Assembly (NCBI GenBank): GCA_019614645.1
Contig: JABWDB010000001.1
Coordinates: forward strand, 1,426,001-1,490,000
From: Stratiolaelaps scimitus
Taxonomy: Eukaryota > Arthropoda > Arachnida > Mesostigmata > Laelapidae
Direction of reading: 5' to 3'
Length of the DNA: 64,000 nt
A program made the position numbers and the translations under genes. Position 1 is the stretch's first letter. Each line of letters starts with the position of its first letter. The notes below the pieces were generated by a model. The model had not been told where the DNA came from, searched no databases, and saw only the letters and a program-made list of their open reading frames with translations. Positions 50,677 through 62,699 of the stretch are shown here, one piece after another.

Positions 50677-50754
<78 letters not shown>

Positions 50755-51890
50755 ACATGGTGCTCACAGAAGTATATAGTCTGCCACAAAGTTCTCTCGG
50801 TGTAGCATGAGGTGAGCTACTTCCAACATATATGTATATACGGCTTCTATAGCCATCGCTCTAGTAGACGCTGATGCAGATTTTCTTTCTTGATTTAATC
50901 ATTCATGAATTGAATAGGTGTGTGCGTGTCACGTCATGAGGCGGAAACTTGCTATCGCCGGCCTTGCACAGCTAGAGACCTGGCCACCATGTGGACGTTT
51001 CGTTTCTGATAAAGAAATAGTGGATTTTTGTAACGAAATTTGGCAATATTTAATCACAACACGACTTCCTCGCTGATGACATAAGAAACTACTCGTTCGG
51101 TTCCACTTTCTTCTAAATGAGAATGCTTTTTCATTGAGAATGCTATAATCAATTTATAGTGAAGCCTACTGCTTGTTTGTATAGTTGTGCAGCTTTGTGT
51201 AGATCTCTAGACATACCAAGAACATTGTTACATTTCAAAATCGAGGAAGTATTCAACAGTTTTCACGGAAATCAATCGACCACCAAGGGAAGCAATATAG
51301 GGGCACTTTGTTGAACGAATATCATCGAGTTGCTGTCGGAAAATCCGATCAAACAGAACTAAATCAAATGTTATGGCTTGTATTCAGTATGCATTTTTCA
51401 ACATATAGAATCGAGCTAGTGCTATTTCGTTCATCGATGAATGTCCTGTTAGAGTAATCACACAGGTGCTTCATCCGTACACTCATTGAAATATATCTAT
51501 ATATATAAAATTACACTCACGTTCGAGGAATTCGTTTAATTAATTCGTATTGACGACACTTTGATCTGAGCTCTTAGCTTCGTCGAGATTTAGCGAGGTA
51601 ACCGCCAAAACGAAGATGGATACGATAACTTCAAACATAAAAAATAGTATCCCTTCAAATTGTAATAATAACCGTAAAGCCAAGTTTGCCGTAAGGTCAG
51701 TTTTAGCAAGTATAAAGATCTACTGTATGTACTCTATCAGATAAGTCGATGGCAGGTCACTCGTGGCATCATACACGATACATACATAAATATAAATATA
51801 TATATATATATAATATATATCATGACAGTCACACGCGTTTCGTGGGAGATGGTATCTCTACAATATATTGACTACGCGCAGACACAAAAT
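49100..51890. other. AT-rich stretch without genes
   Basis: Only TA tracts and short frames are visible. Apart from the tRNA-like sequence at its left edge and the foldback at its right edge, nothing is recognised. Confidence 0.45.
50679..50754. repeat. Longest (TA)n tract of the window
   Basis: About 76 bases of TA interrupted only by GTG near 50726. Confidence 0.95.
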
Positions 51891-51895
51891 ATAAG

Positions 51896-52111
51896 TTGGA
51901 CTTAACGCACCCAGGCAGAGTCAGCATCATGCTTACTGGCACATCGATAATGTGCCACTAAGCCTATATATATATAAATATATGTATGTATATATTACAT
52001 ATATAGGCTTAATGGCACGTTATCGATGTGCCAGTAAGCATGATGCTTATATATATTATATATATATATATATATATCGATGATGACTCTGCCTGGGTGC
52101 GTTAAGTCCAA
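51896..52111. repeat. Long near-perfect inverted repeat (foldback element)
   Basis: The left arm 51896-51970 pairs with the right arm 52000-52111. The outer 27 bases (51896-51922 with 52085-52111, starting TTGGACTTAACGCACCC) are perfectly complementary. The inner 48 bases (51923-51970 with 52000-52047) differ at only two positions, both transitions. The right arm is interrupted by a TA-rich insertion at 52048-52084, and the loop of about 29 bases is also TA-rich. This suggests a young foldback/MITE-type element or a long-hairpin RNA source. No coding capacity is present. Confidence 0.8.
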
Positions 52112-54823
52112 CGACAATCAACTCAACTACAGACAACTATTTGATTAATGCAATTTGCGCCATCTAGAACAACAACAACAACAACAGCACCATGCGGCCA
52201 TGCGAGCAGCCAGCCTCTTTGACTTCGAGAAGAAACAAAGTACTCTCACTACGGCACAGCGGCCGCAGCAGCAGCAGTAGTAGAACATCCTGCATGTCAC
52301 ATCGCCAGGATCAGGATCATCATGGCGAAAGCAATGGCATAGCATTTGACTCTATCTCTCTCTCTCTCCGCATATATAATATATATATATATACCCTTGT
52401 TCGGCGTTCTGCCTTCTTTCTTCCATCGGGTCCAGCGGTGTTTCACTGGCTCCCCCATGTGTTTACCGCGTGGACATCTGGTGATGAGCTGTGCTGAGTG
52501 TGCGCTCGCATTAGCGAAGAGATGTCTGCGCTCATTCTGAGGCGCATTTATTGGTCGTGGCACAGAATGTTGGCGATAGTTTCTGTTGGCATCAGTGCGG
52601 TGGGAGTCAGTGTTGCGGCGGCGGCGGCGGCGGTGCAGCAACCGTCGGAGCGCTATCGATGAAGGCAGCCGCTGTCAATCGGAACGATCTCTAGACAGCG
52701 CGCGGCAGCCTATAGCAACACGGCCGGATTCAGGAGGATCGGTCTGTGGCGATCTCTCAGGCGGGTGGACGCACCCCACTCAACAGTGAGCACCAAATTA
52801 GTCGGAGGTTCCTTTGGTCGTCCGATACTTAAATTGTTTCAATGTAGCAAACGACTCGAACGAGGCCAACAAGAGGGACCACACAGGCTAAACCGGGCAC
52901 AGTTAGACCGAGTCGATTTCGATGTGATCACACTACCACCGTCAATGGATAGATGGCAGACGAATCGCTGGATGGAGATCGGCACTAACAACAGCGAGTA
53001 CTTCCACTGCCACTACAACAGTTGGCATTACGAGGTTGATCATCTGTAACTGCGGCCCGCTCCGCCGTCGAGCGAACAGTGGCTAAAGGCAGCCTGCCTT
53101 TAGCAGCGATGGTCTGAAAGCCTTAGCAGCCAACGGAAAAAGGAAAGCTCCCTCCCTTCCACCGCCCGTTGTTGCACTGGCGTCACCAACGGCAGAGTAT
53201 CAACTCCACGCATCATCTGGCCCCGTGGCGCTCGAACCGGAGTCCGTCGTCATCAGCTGTCTAAGCTATGGCCCAAATCATCGCCTGTCCCATCGGCGAG
53301 CTATCGCCGTCACAATCACCGTCGAAGCTGCTATTGTCGATGTCGGCGCTGCTGAACGGTCATTGTAGCCAACAACAGTCACTGATCGTGCGGAAACGCG
53401 CTCTTGACGCAGCAGGTCTGTGCCGCCGTAGATGGCTAAGCACGGACCGCAGCTGATACAGTTACATGCTAACACATGCCATGTATATCAGCGCGTTAGC
53501 CATATGTCGTGCGGCACACTCGGTGTGAATGTGGCCAGCTCGGCCACCACGATGCCAGTGGTGAAGCTCACGCGGACCACTCCGAGAGAGGAAGGATAGA
53601 CACCTTATTCGATTGTAACAACAGGACAACAGCCAAGCGGTTATACAAACATATATATATGAACGAATATATGTCTATGGTGCACTACTGCCACTGTAAC
53701 TTTTGGGAACACTCTCGTCCGTGCAAACATCATCTGGTATAACACTCGTTAATGGATAACCCTATGAAGCTTACATATACAGAGTATTTGTATGTCTGCT
53801 GTGTCCGATTTACAGACCACCGATGCGACCAACTTGGAGGCTTACCCCGCCATTTTGTTTTTCCATTACAGATTATGCAGTTTTTTTCTTGCCTTTTTTA
53901 TTGTAATTCATATAGTGATGTTGTAGTTTTCATAGTTATTTGCAAGTATGGGCACAAACATGTTGTTACCACAGTGTCTTTACGTCATTTATCTGCTGCA
54001 TGTCATAATTGTGTGAAATAGTATAGTACGTCTAAGTACATAAGTTCAATATATTTTAATATAATATCTACATCTGTATGGGTGTTTCGAAAGCGATGAT
54101 TTGTTGCGCTACCGAACCGCTACAAGAAACATTTGAGTATATTCGAGTGATATTCTTCATCATCGTCATCATATATAATTTATCGTTCAACGTTCTCCAG
54201 TCCATTGGTGAGCTCCTTTAATGATGGGGAATCCACAGCGAAACAGTAACGCGTGAAGGCCAAAGGTAAGTACCAGCCGAGTTTCCACAACAGAGTCATA
54301 CATACATATGCATTATGTAGGTATGTGTTTCGTAATCCGCGGCGAAGAACTACATTCAACCAACTTCCATATGCATTATATACTATTTCTATCACAAGTA
54401 GGTAGAGTTCACCTCGAATACACCAGCGGGATTCGCTGATCAGAAAGTCGCTCTGCTGGTCCCTGTCTCGGTCTGCGTTATGTTCCGCATCACAGATCGG
54501 TCTCAATGGTGTGGACAGATGAACGCCATGTAGACAGACCATGGTGATATCGGTGCTGTTGTAGTAAACGCTGTTTGCCGTTCGGTCCATTCAGAGTTCA
54601 TATCTGAGCAAAGCGTTTGCTGAAACAAAGCAGAATCGAGTAATATAGAAAAGGTAACTGAATGCCCATGAAATGTCTGCTATATCGTTGGTTGGCAAGG
54701 AGCAGTCACCAAAACCCAAAATAGTTCTCCCTTCACCCATAAAGAGAGATCTGAACAGAGATCCAGAACTCGCACTATCCAGAACGTCTAATTAGCCAGG
54801 AGGATGAGGACCAGATGTACCTT

Positions 54824-54848
54824 GATATATATATATATATATATATAG
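54824..54848. repeat. (TA)n microsatellite
   Basis: Twelve TA units. Confidence 0.85.
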
Positions 54849-55068
54849 GTTCTGTGATAAGCCACAAGGTATGATCGAGCAGTACCGGGACGTCGACTTA
54901 TCCCACATACACGCCCTTGTATTACTACCACCGAAACAGCTACAAATTCTATTTTCAAGCTAATTTCTGAAAATACAGCCATGCAGTGACCCCCTCCCCC
55001 CACAATGATATGAACTGTGTCAAGACATTGAATACACGGCCAACTCAACGGATTCATCTGAGATAGAT

Positions 55069-55104
<36 letters not shown>
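55069..55104. repeat. (TA)n microsatellite
   Basis: About 18 TA units. Confidence 0.9.
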
Positions 55105-55108
<4 letters not shown>

Positions 55109-56636
55109 AGCCGAAGAAGAGCTGTACACTCTATTGTTGTTCACTATCGTTTGACCTATCGATTGCTTGAACGGACGACTGCACCAGAGGACAAAACGTT
55201 CCATTCGATAAACATTAGCGCAACTCCCTCGAACAAATACAAATGTCTACCGGTGAGTCGCGGTGTTTGCTCTGGACGCAACCAGAAAACGATGACGGCG
55301 CGGCACGTTCAGTACGATTGGATTGATCTGGTGGTGATCACCACTACACGCGTACGGATGGAGAGCGAGATCAGGAGAGGACAGCGGACGGAAATGGTGA
55401 AAGAATGATCATAGCAGTAATCAATGCGTATCCGTGATGAATTCGATTTCAATAGCATCGACCCGCCACGGGGCGTGCAAAACGGTGCACTACTGTAAGA
55501 TGGCGCAGTCACCTTGTCGCATGGTAATTCGCGTCCGCCCGTTTTGCTTGACCCGAAGTCGAGAAATACTTCGTCGTATGTAAATAAAAAAAAAATGTAA
55601 TCGTCACAGCATGGTGACCAGTGGAGAGACGAATCGGCAACGACAGGCTATTTGTCTGTCACTTGGAATGTTTCGTTTTGATAGCCGATGTTTGGGGAAG
55701 TATCTACACAAATATCGAACGCAAATGATCTATTTGCGTTCGTTAAAGATGATGCGAGCCCACGAGGGATCACACGGCCTCGAAAAACGTTCGCCCACCG
55801 TTCTCGGGACGATGTCCCATAGAGCAGGATCTTGTTTTGGAGCTGAGTTCAATATCTAATAGATACTAGAAGAGAAGAGACCTAGAGAACATTAGATGCT
55901 TTGCAAGTACATACGTTTGTCAATGCGTATTTTATCATTATAAGCTATATCGAACTTGATCCGAGGCGGGTTCTGAGGAAAACGGTAGTGAGAACAGAAA
56001 CGGTGTCTCCACATCTTGCCTTCGATGAGCGTAAAGGTCAGACGATTGTCCTCAGGAATAGGCTGAAAATTGATGAAATAAATGAATGCAGCAAGTTAGT
56101 AGCGGACCATACACAACAACAACAATAACAATAACAACTATTTATTTCTGTTTTGGCTCTGCTGTTGTTGTTGTTGTTGTAAAACTAACCCAGTAAATTT
56201 CCAGCGCCTGGGAATTTCTAATGTTTTTTCCTCGTTACAGCACAAACATGATCTAATTGCTCTTCTGTTCGTTCAAATGGAAACACGGAACGGACTACAA
56301 AAAATCGGTGGTGCACACAGACGCTACAGCATGAATTGCCATCTTCGTCAATGAGTAAGAGCTGTTTGTAAGGCAACAACAGCAGGAGCAGCAGCAGCAG
56401 CAGCAGCATCAGTAGCAGCAGCGTGGCAGCACTGCCAAGGGTGTTCGGGCGGCTCACACAGGGGCAAGACATCGTAACACCTCTACCTTCCGAGGTGCTG
56501 TCGGCTGGCACCACGGTACCCCGAGGGCGTCCCTTGCAGTGGCTAGCCGCGCCCGCTGCCGCGTTAAGATGGCGTCTGTTCAAGCGGAAGAGTCCGGCTG
56601 CCGCCTGGCGGCTTGCCGGCTCACGCTCACTGAGCA

Positions 56637-56638
<2 letters not shown>

Positions 56639-56680
<42 letters not shown>
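56639..56680 (+). repeat. (GGCT)n tetranucleotide microsatellite
   Basis: About ten uninterrupted GGCT units are present. A shorter run of the same motif occurs at about 15116-15131. Confidence 0.9.
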
Positions 56681-56746
56681 CGGACGGTCGTTCGCTCTCA
56701 AGTGACGAACGAGGCAGAGCGGATCTCTGTAACGCAGACTACACTA

Positions 56747-56765
56747 CCCCCCCCCCCCCCGGGGG
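56747..56765 (+). repeat. C14G5 homopolymer junction
   Basis: Fourteen C directly followed by five G, a short self-complementary block. Confidence 0.9.
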
Positions 56766-58918
56766 TTCTGCTGGCCCTGCTCAGGCCTAAAGTACGCTAC
56801 GCGTCCCACTACTATGTACGTCCCCTCATGGACGACGGCTCGACGAAGACTTAGCCTGTATATGCTGTATGGAGCTAGCAATGCCTGCCCGAAGTCTTGC
56901 AAGCTGTCGTCATACTCCTCGCCGTGTGTGTGTGCGCGCGCGCGCGAGCGAGCGAAGCCTTGGAGCAGCCCCAAAGACCACCCCTTGGCGGCTCCTGCCC
57001 GTTTAGCCGCTCAGCAAGTCAGGCAAGCAGGCTGACGCCGTGCTGATTCCGTGGCCACTCTAGCCGCTGTAGGCAGTACACAGCCAGCCAGTGCCGGGGG
57101 ATGGCAGTCGGCCGCCGTTGCTTAATATGAGCAATGTGGTGGTGGTGGTGGCGGCGGTAGGCACACTGCTGCTGCTGCCGCCGCGGCGCTCGAGGGGGGT
57201 CCAGCCACATCGAATTTAATGTATCCATCCAGTCTCGTTTCGCTTCTATCCGTCGCCTTCGGCTTCCGCCGTTTCCATTGCTCTCTCTCTCTCTCTCTGT
57301 ATTGCTCGATGAAAGTCTGCCCCCAGTGGTATTAGGGCTTGGCCCTCCCTCTGACGAAACCCCGTCATACCCGAGAAATTTCCCGGGGTTTGAGCACCCG
57401 ACCCCACCTGGCTGCTGCTGCTGCTGCCGGTATGTGCCGTCTATTTTCGGCAGGGCAAACAGGCAAGAGACCTGTACGACCCTGCGTTGGTCGGCAGCAC
57501 TCGCTCTCTCTCTCTCTCAATCTCTCTCTCTCGATTGGCAAAAGAGCAAGCAAAATCCAGGAAGAGCATGATGATGCCAAACCGGAAGGTTGGCTGAGCA
57601 GGGAGAGCTGGCTGTGGGGGTAAGCGAGCAACAAGAAGCTGCCGCCAGACGTCAGGTTGTAGCTAAATTGAAATGTTTTCCACCGATTTAGACGGCGCGA
57701 TGCGACCCCATGCCGTGCATGGATTGGAACCGTCTGGCGACGTCTGGGCGAAGCGTGTCGACCCCGACGAGCTCCCAGCCCCAAGCGGCCTTTTCGTCTC
57801 TGTGAGTTTTACAACAATGTCCGCCCGGGAACGGATCAGTTTGTGAGACTTCGGTGCAAACAATGGTGCTGCTGCTGCTGCGTCCAATGCCGCCGCTCGG
57901 GGAGGTATTGTCGCCGATGTAACCACGTCGCCGAGAGAAACACGGATCGCATTGAGAAGACCTAGAGAGATAGGTTACGAGTCGACACGTCGATGGGTGT
58001 CCTCCTTTCAAAACACCGTTTGAGCCATCGGTTTTGGCCCGTCGTCAAAACGCTGCTCAGCCATTCGCCTCATGCCTAAACGTACGCGTGTACATTTTCC
58101 CGCTCATTCGTCTTGTCAAGCAGAAGTCCGTTCACGTTCAGCGGGCAACGGTGACCATGACGAGAGTCTAGAAGTGCTCCAAATGATTCTTCATGCGAAA
58201 TTCTCTTTGAAGACTTTCTACCACTAGGGCTATTGGACACATACGTGTCCGTAGTGTACTGCGCCTCTCCGTAGATAGAATATTAAAGTAGATCGACTCG
58301 AATGCTTGCTTTTATTTTTGAAACGTTGTTTAAAGAGGTCAACAGTAAACCTGCTTGAGAGCTGCTGCTGCTGCTGCAGTAATTAGCGTTTTCTATTATA
58401 GTACGAATGACTGCGCCTGCTCGACTGAATTATGGTGGCTATCTTTAACTAGTTGATCAATGAAGTTTGGTTTCGTTCCTCTTCGGCAAAACAGCTGAAT
58501 GAACTACGTATAATGGTTTATTCGTAAATTCGTGTGTTCTCATAGATTGACTGTTTGTAAGGCTGGACGTATTGGTATGTGTTGTATTTTTTGCTTCTAG
58601 ATTTAATGAAAATCGGCCCACTGTCATCTGACAGGTGAATATACTTGGATACACACTGAAGAAATGGAAAAATGACATACGAAAACACCGTTGACTAATT
58701 ACGAATCAATGACAAAATGAATAGAACGCTTAGGTCGAAAGTGTAAGGTCTTAAAATGAAATGCGCCTTTGCTATAATACATGGCACTAATAAAGGCAGA
58801 TCATGCATCTTAAGCAGGTAACCTATGAAGCATTCTATCCTATGAAGCAGGATCAGGCGCTCAATTCATTTCAGGCTTCATATATATGTACATATCTACA
58901 TGTATATATATATATACA

Positions 58919-58978
58919 TAAAAGGTTAAGAGCTGAGGCCTGTCAGATAGGGGAACAGCTGAGGGTCAGCTCGAAAAA
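58919..58978 (+). mobile_element. Micro-element R2, second copy
   Basis: It is nearly identical to 21683-21746: GGTTAAGAGCTGAGGCCTGT, CAGATAGGGGA, then CAGCTGAGGGTCAGCTCG and AAAAAC, with a small internal deletion. It sits within TA-rich microsatellite DNA on both sides, so target duplications cannot be judged. Confidence 0.6.
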
Positions 58979-58982
58979 CTGT

Positions 58983-59006
58983 TAGATATATATATGTATA
59001 TATATG

Positions 59007-59061
<55 letters not shown>

Positions 59062-59065
59062 ATAT
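58983..59065. repeat. (TA)n tract plus poly-T
   Basis: Interrupted TA tract ending in 14 T, immediately downstream of R2 copy 2. Confidence 0.85.
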
Positions 59066-59638
59066 GACCGAGAATGCTCATGCAGGCCAGGCCTCACAGC
59101 TAAGGTATTTGCCATGGTACTGTGGGACTCCTGCCTGGTGGAGTGGCAGACCTACCCACTAAACTCACAAAAATTCCTTCCTTTCGATCGTACGAGCATC
59201 TGCCAGCACGACTCGTCTGAAGTTGATCGGAACTGATCACATCCAGAGTCGTCGAGAGTAGGCGTTACAGCGACCTTCGTCCACTATAAGTCGCGTAGCG
59301 GTTTCCTCGCCGAGCTGGTAGCTGATCCACAAAGGTGGACGACCTGCTGCTGGGGTGATGAACTGGCCCGGTCTCCTTGGCTAGATCCAGTACACACGTG
59401 CACTGCACGCGAGATCGAGATAGTTGTGGGTCAGTCATTGAACCAGAGTGCGACTGGACCGGACCGTTTCTTCGGAGTAGCAGACCAAGTGGAGGTCGGC
59501 AAACAGCAAACGTTGACCGCCTGCTGCCGGATAACTGTCGCAAAGACAATCTGTGCCGAGGGGTGTCCCCGATCAGCGGTGGGGAGGACGATGACCAGGC
59601 CAACACTGGTCGGTCATTGGCAGTTGACGGTTGATGGT

Positions 59639-59702
59639 CGGATATCCTGCGAGAGTTCACGCGTTCGAGACACTAACCGTTAGGCTATCGCTGGGTGGCA
59701 TT
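59639..59702 (-). repeat. tRNA-like remnant (A box), possible SINE head
   Basis: Read on the minus strand, GATAGCCTAACGGTTAG matches an A box with the D-loop GG, followed by an anticodon-arm-like GTCTCGAACGCG. The expected B box is degraded (GGATATCCGACC). It is a tRNA pseudogene or the head of a SINE whose body would run toward 59260. Confidence 0.35.
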
Positions 59703-61130
59703 TGGTACCGACCGAGCGAATATCATCGCGTGCCAAATATAGCCGAGAGTTTTTTGCCCCTATAATTAGGTGTAGCTTAATAACATCGGTCGTATTTGTA
59801 GGATACGCTCTTTTGAGAGCGTTATTATTCTCTTTATTGCCAGTTGTACAAATAGCACGCGGCAAAATATACGGTTATCCGCCGGGATGACTTGGAGGTA
59901 ACTTTGGGTCTCCGATTCCAATCCCACAGGGCGTCTACGAATCGATGTGGTGTTTACTTGAAAATTTATCAATTAAGTTATTATTATTATATTATACTAG
60001 AACGGGCATTTTCCATTGGGTCTAATGTACAGCAACTAAATTAAACAAGTATGTGTACTTGTTAAAAAGACACCAGAGGAGTACCGCCTCGTTGGGATAA
60101 AGCGCACGCATGAGGTATTATCATACATTGAACCAGATGAATAGTATACCTAAGTACCGCCCTTTCGAGAAGCTACCAGGCGTTACTGCTCTAAGATATT
60201 CTAAAAATATATTCCGCTAAAAAATCTCATGGCTGAGGGTCTCTGTAGAGTACAATGGAATGAACACAGACCATGCCAAATACATGCGTACTTTTTGCTC
60301 GAGTAATATCTTACCTTTATCCGGGCAGCGAGTGTATGCGTTTCGTACACATTAAAGATAAAAACGGCTGGATGAAACAGTTTGTCATACAATAGAAAAA
60401 ACAAGTAAAAACATCAGCCGCGGTTCCTATATTATGACACAATTGATGGAGTAATCATTTGGCAGCCTTTGTAATAAACAACAACTTACAACAACCAGTT
60501 ACGTACGGTTAACATGACAGCGTAGTAGGTAAACGTTCTTGCTCCATCTAGCCAATGTAGTTTCATTTTAATCTAAATAGATCTTCTTGTTGGCACCCCC
60601 AGCCCGACGGCTGGTAGAAGCTTCGCCCGTTGTTCAGCGAAACAACAGACGTCATTCGTGCTTTACTCTCGAATTCAATACGTTGTCAACAAGATACATG
60701 TTTTTCTCCACTGCGCAATGATGTTTGGATTTGCGTTCGGCTCGACTCTGTTGGTTCTTCATTGTTTCAATGCAATCTCACCAAGTTGGTCAGCAAAGAC
60801 CTCCGAATTTTCATATGAAATATCTCATTTTGACTTCGACCCCTCCCCCGCCCCACCGTTGATGTTTGTGGCAATTACTCATACATATATACTCTACTGT
60901 CTCTCTCACGGGTATTATTGCTGTTTCACATATTTCACACAACAATGGTAGCTTTAGCTTCTGATTCGTCTTCTACATTTCGAGAAAGAGAGAGAGAGAG
61001 AGAAATAATCGAGATCGGGCAATTTCCGCTCAAAAGTCCTCCTTCCGCTGAGAGGGAATTCGACTGAAGTCGATCAGGAGTCTCGCTGGAGGCTCACATG
61101 CACAATGTCTCGGGAGCTTTGTTTCTTCCA

Positions 61131-61152
61131 GGTGTGTGTGTGTGTGTGTGTG
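61131..61152 (+). repeat. (GT)n microsatellite
   Basis: Ten GT units. Confidence 0.85.
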
Positions 61153-62647
61153 GTTGTCGTTCGTCTAACAGTTCCGCTAGCCTCCCTTGCAAAGGATCAC
61201 CTGTGGCTTGACTTCCGGCTCAGATCAGATGGATGCATGTACGGCAAGCTCGTAGCAGTGTGCGCGCCCGACACTGGGTCGATCGAATCAACACCCACTG
61301 GGTCTTCAGAGTCGCCGACTGAAGGCGGCAGAAACAAGGCTAGCACTCGCTAGCTACCGACGAGAACGCTGGGCCGCCGGCAACCGATTGTTAGTGACAA
61401 CGGCACTGTAGTCGGGCGCGCGGCCTGACGCCCGTTCGAACGCTGCCGAGCCGAGGTCGAACGCTGGCTGCCTGATCGGAGCCATCAGCTCGAACAGATG
61501 GCAACCACGAGCTGCTACCTCGAGAGACGCGCTCAAGAGATTGAAGGAGGGAACGAGGTTGAGAGGGTTGCCTTGTGGGCGGTCTGATGGCGACAGAAGT
61601 GGCGCAAATTTTCCTAACTAAACATTTAGCTCGAAGGAAAGCAGGAGCAATGAGGACAGGAAACTATTAGCGAAATGTTTCCGGCAAAGAACGCTTCTGG
61701 ATGATACTAATGTAAAATGCCACGCACAGGTGGTAACTGCGAACACGGTGAGGGCGTGCAAAGCGAGTCGAAACGCTATTGTTGTAGATGGGACGTATTT
61801 AATATCATTATAGAACTCGCGTGAAGACAACTGTCTTGTCTATTATTAGCTAAATAAGGAATTCTCACCCTGAATATTGTAAATGATACACCCCATTGAT
61901 GTGGTTGCCGTGAGCGGCGCTGACTAATCGTTGGCGTTTTATGGCCGCGTGCTGACAGAGAGCTTTTTTAATAAAACCGATTTCACATTTTGGTCGCAAT
62001 GCGCGATCGAATAGGAAACTACGGACTAATTACCTTTGTGATTCCGTCTCATTGTCTGATTGGCTATTTGCGTATGTTCAATTTACTGAGTAGTGACTAT
62101 GGCTGCCGGACGCACTGGCTCTAGATTATTAGAAATCTCGACGAATTTATATACATAGACAAATGCACATGTCAGAACATGAGAAGCTCGGATAACCAAT
62201 CGATTTTCGAATTCATTTGTGTTCCGTGACATTCGGACGGTCACTTCGGTCGGGTTGAATAGGATCAACTTCGCTGTAGGTCAATTCCTGCAAAGCAACT
62301 CTTTGACTCGAATTTTGCTGGAAAAAACCTTGAAATGGTTTACCCATACATGAACACGCCCCTGAACCCAGTATACATAAGAAAGTTACCCAATTATTTA
62401 CACATAAATAGAACGTTTCAAATACCAAAACTATCAATTTGTGCTGACCTGGCTGCGGCCGCTTCAATTTTTTAATGCTATTCTAATTAAGCTCCGCGAA
62501 AATAGTGAATATGCTGTATGATGAAAATACCCGAGGAAAATACCCGCGCTGTCAGATTCATTGGCTATTACGAGTCGTTTGGTAAACATAAAATCGACAC
62601 AGATGGTTCATGATCGACGTGATAGGTCCTTGAAGAAATCCTACACA

Positions 62648-62699
62648 GGCCAGATACCGAGGCCTTTACGCCCGGCTAAGTCAGCTGAGGGTCAGCTAA
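62648..62699 (+). repeat. Possible partial R2 copy
   Basis: It shares the 15-bp block AGCTGAGGGTCAGCT (62683-62697) and a CAGATA about 30 bases upstream with R2. The rest does not match, so it may be a diverged copy or coincidence helped by the palindromic core. Confidence 0.25.

Noticed and set aside
56423..56854. 143-residue frame containing Trp/Leu/Ala/Gly repeats
   Set aside because: The core is the GGCT microsatellite and a poly-C tract, so the peptide is repeat-driven.
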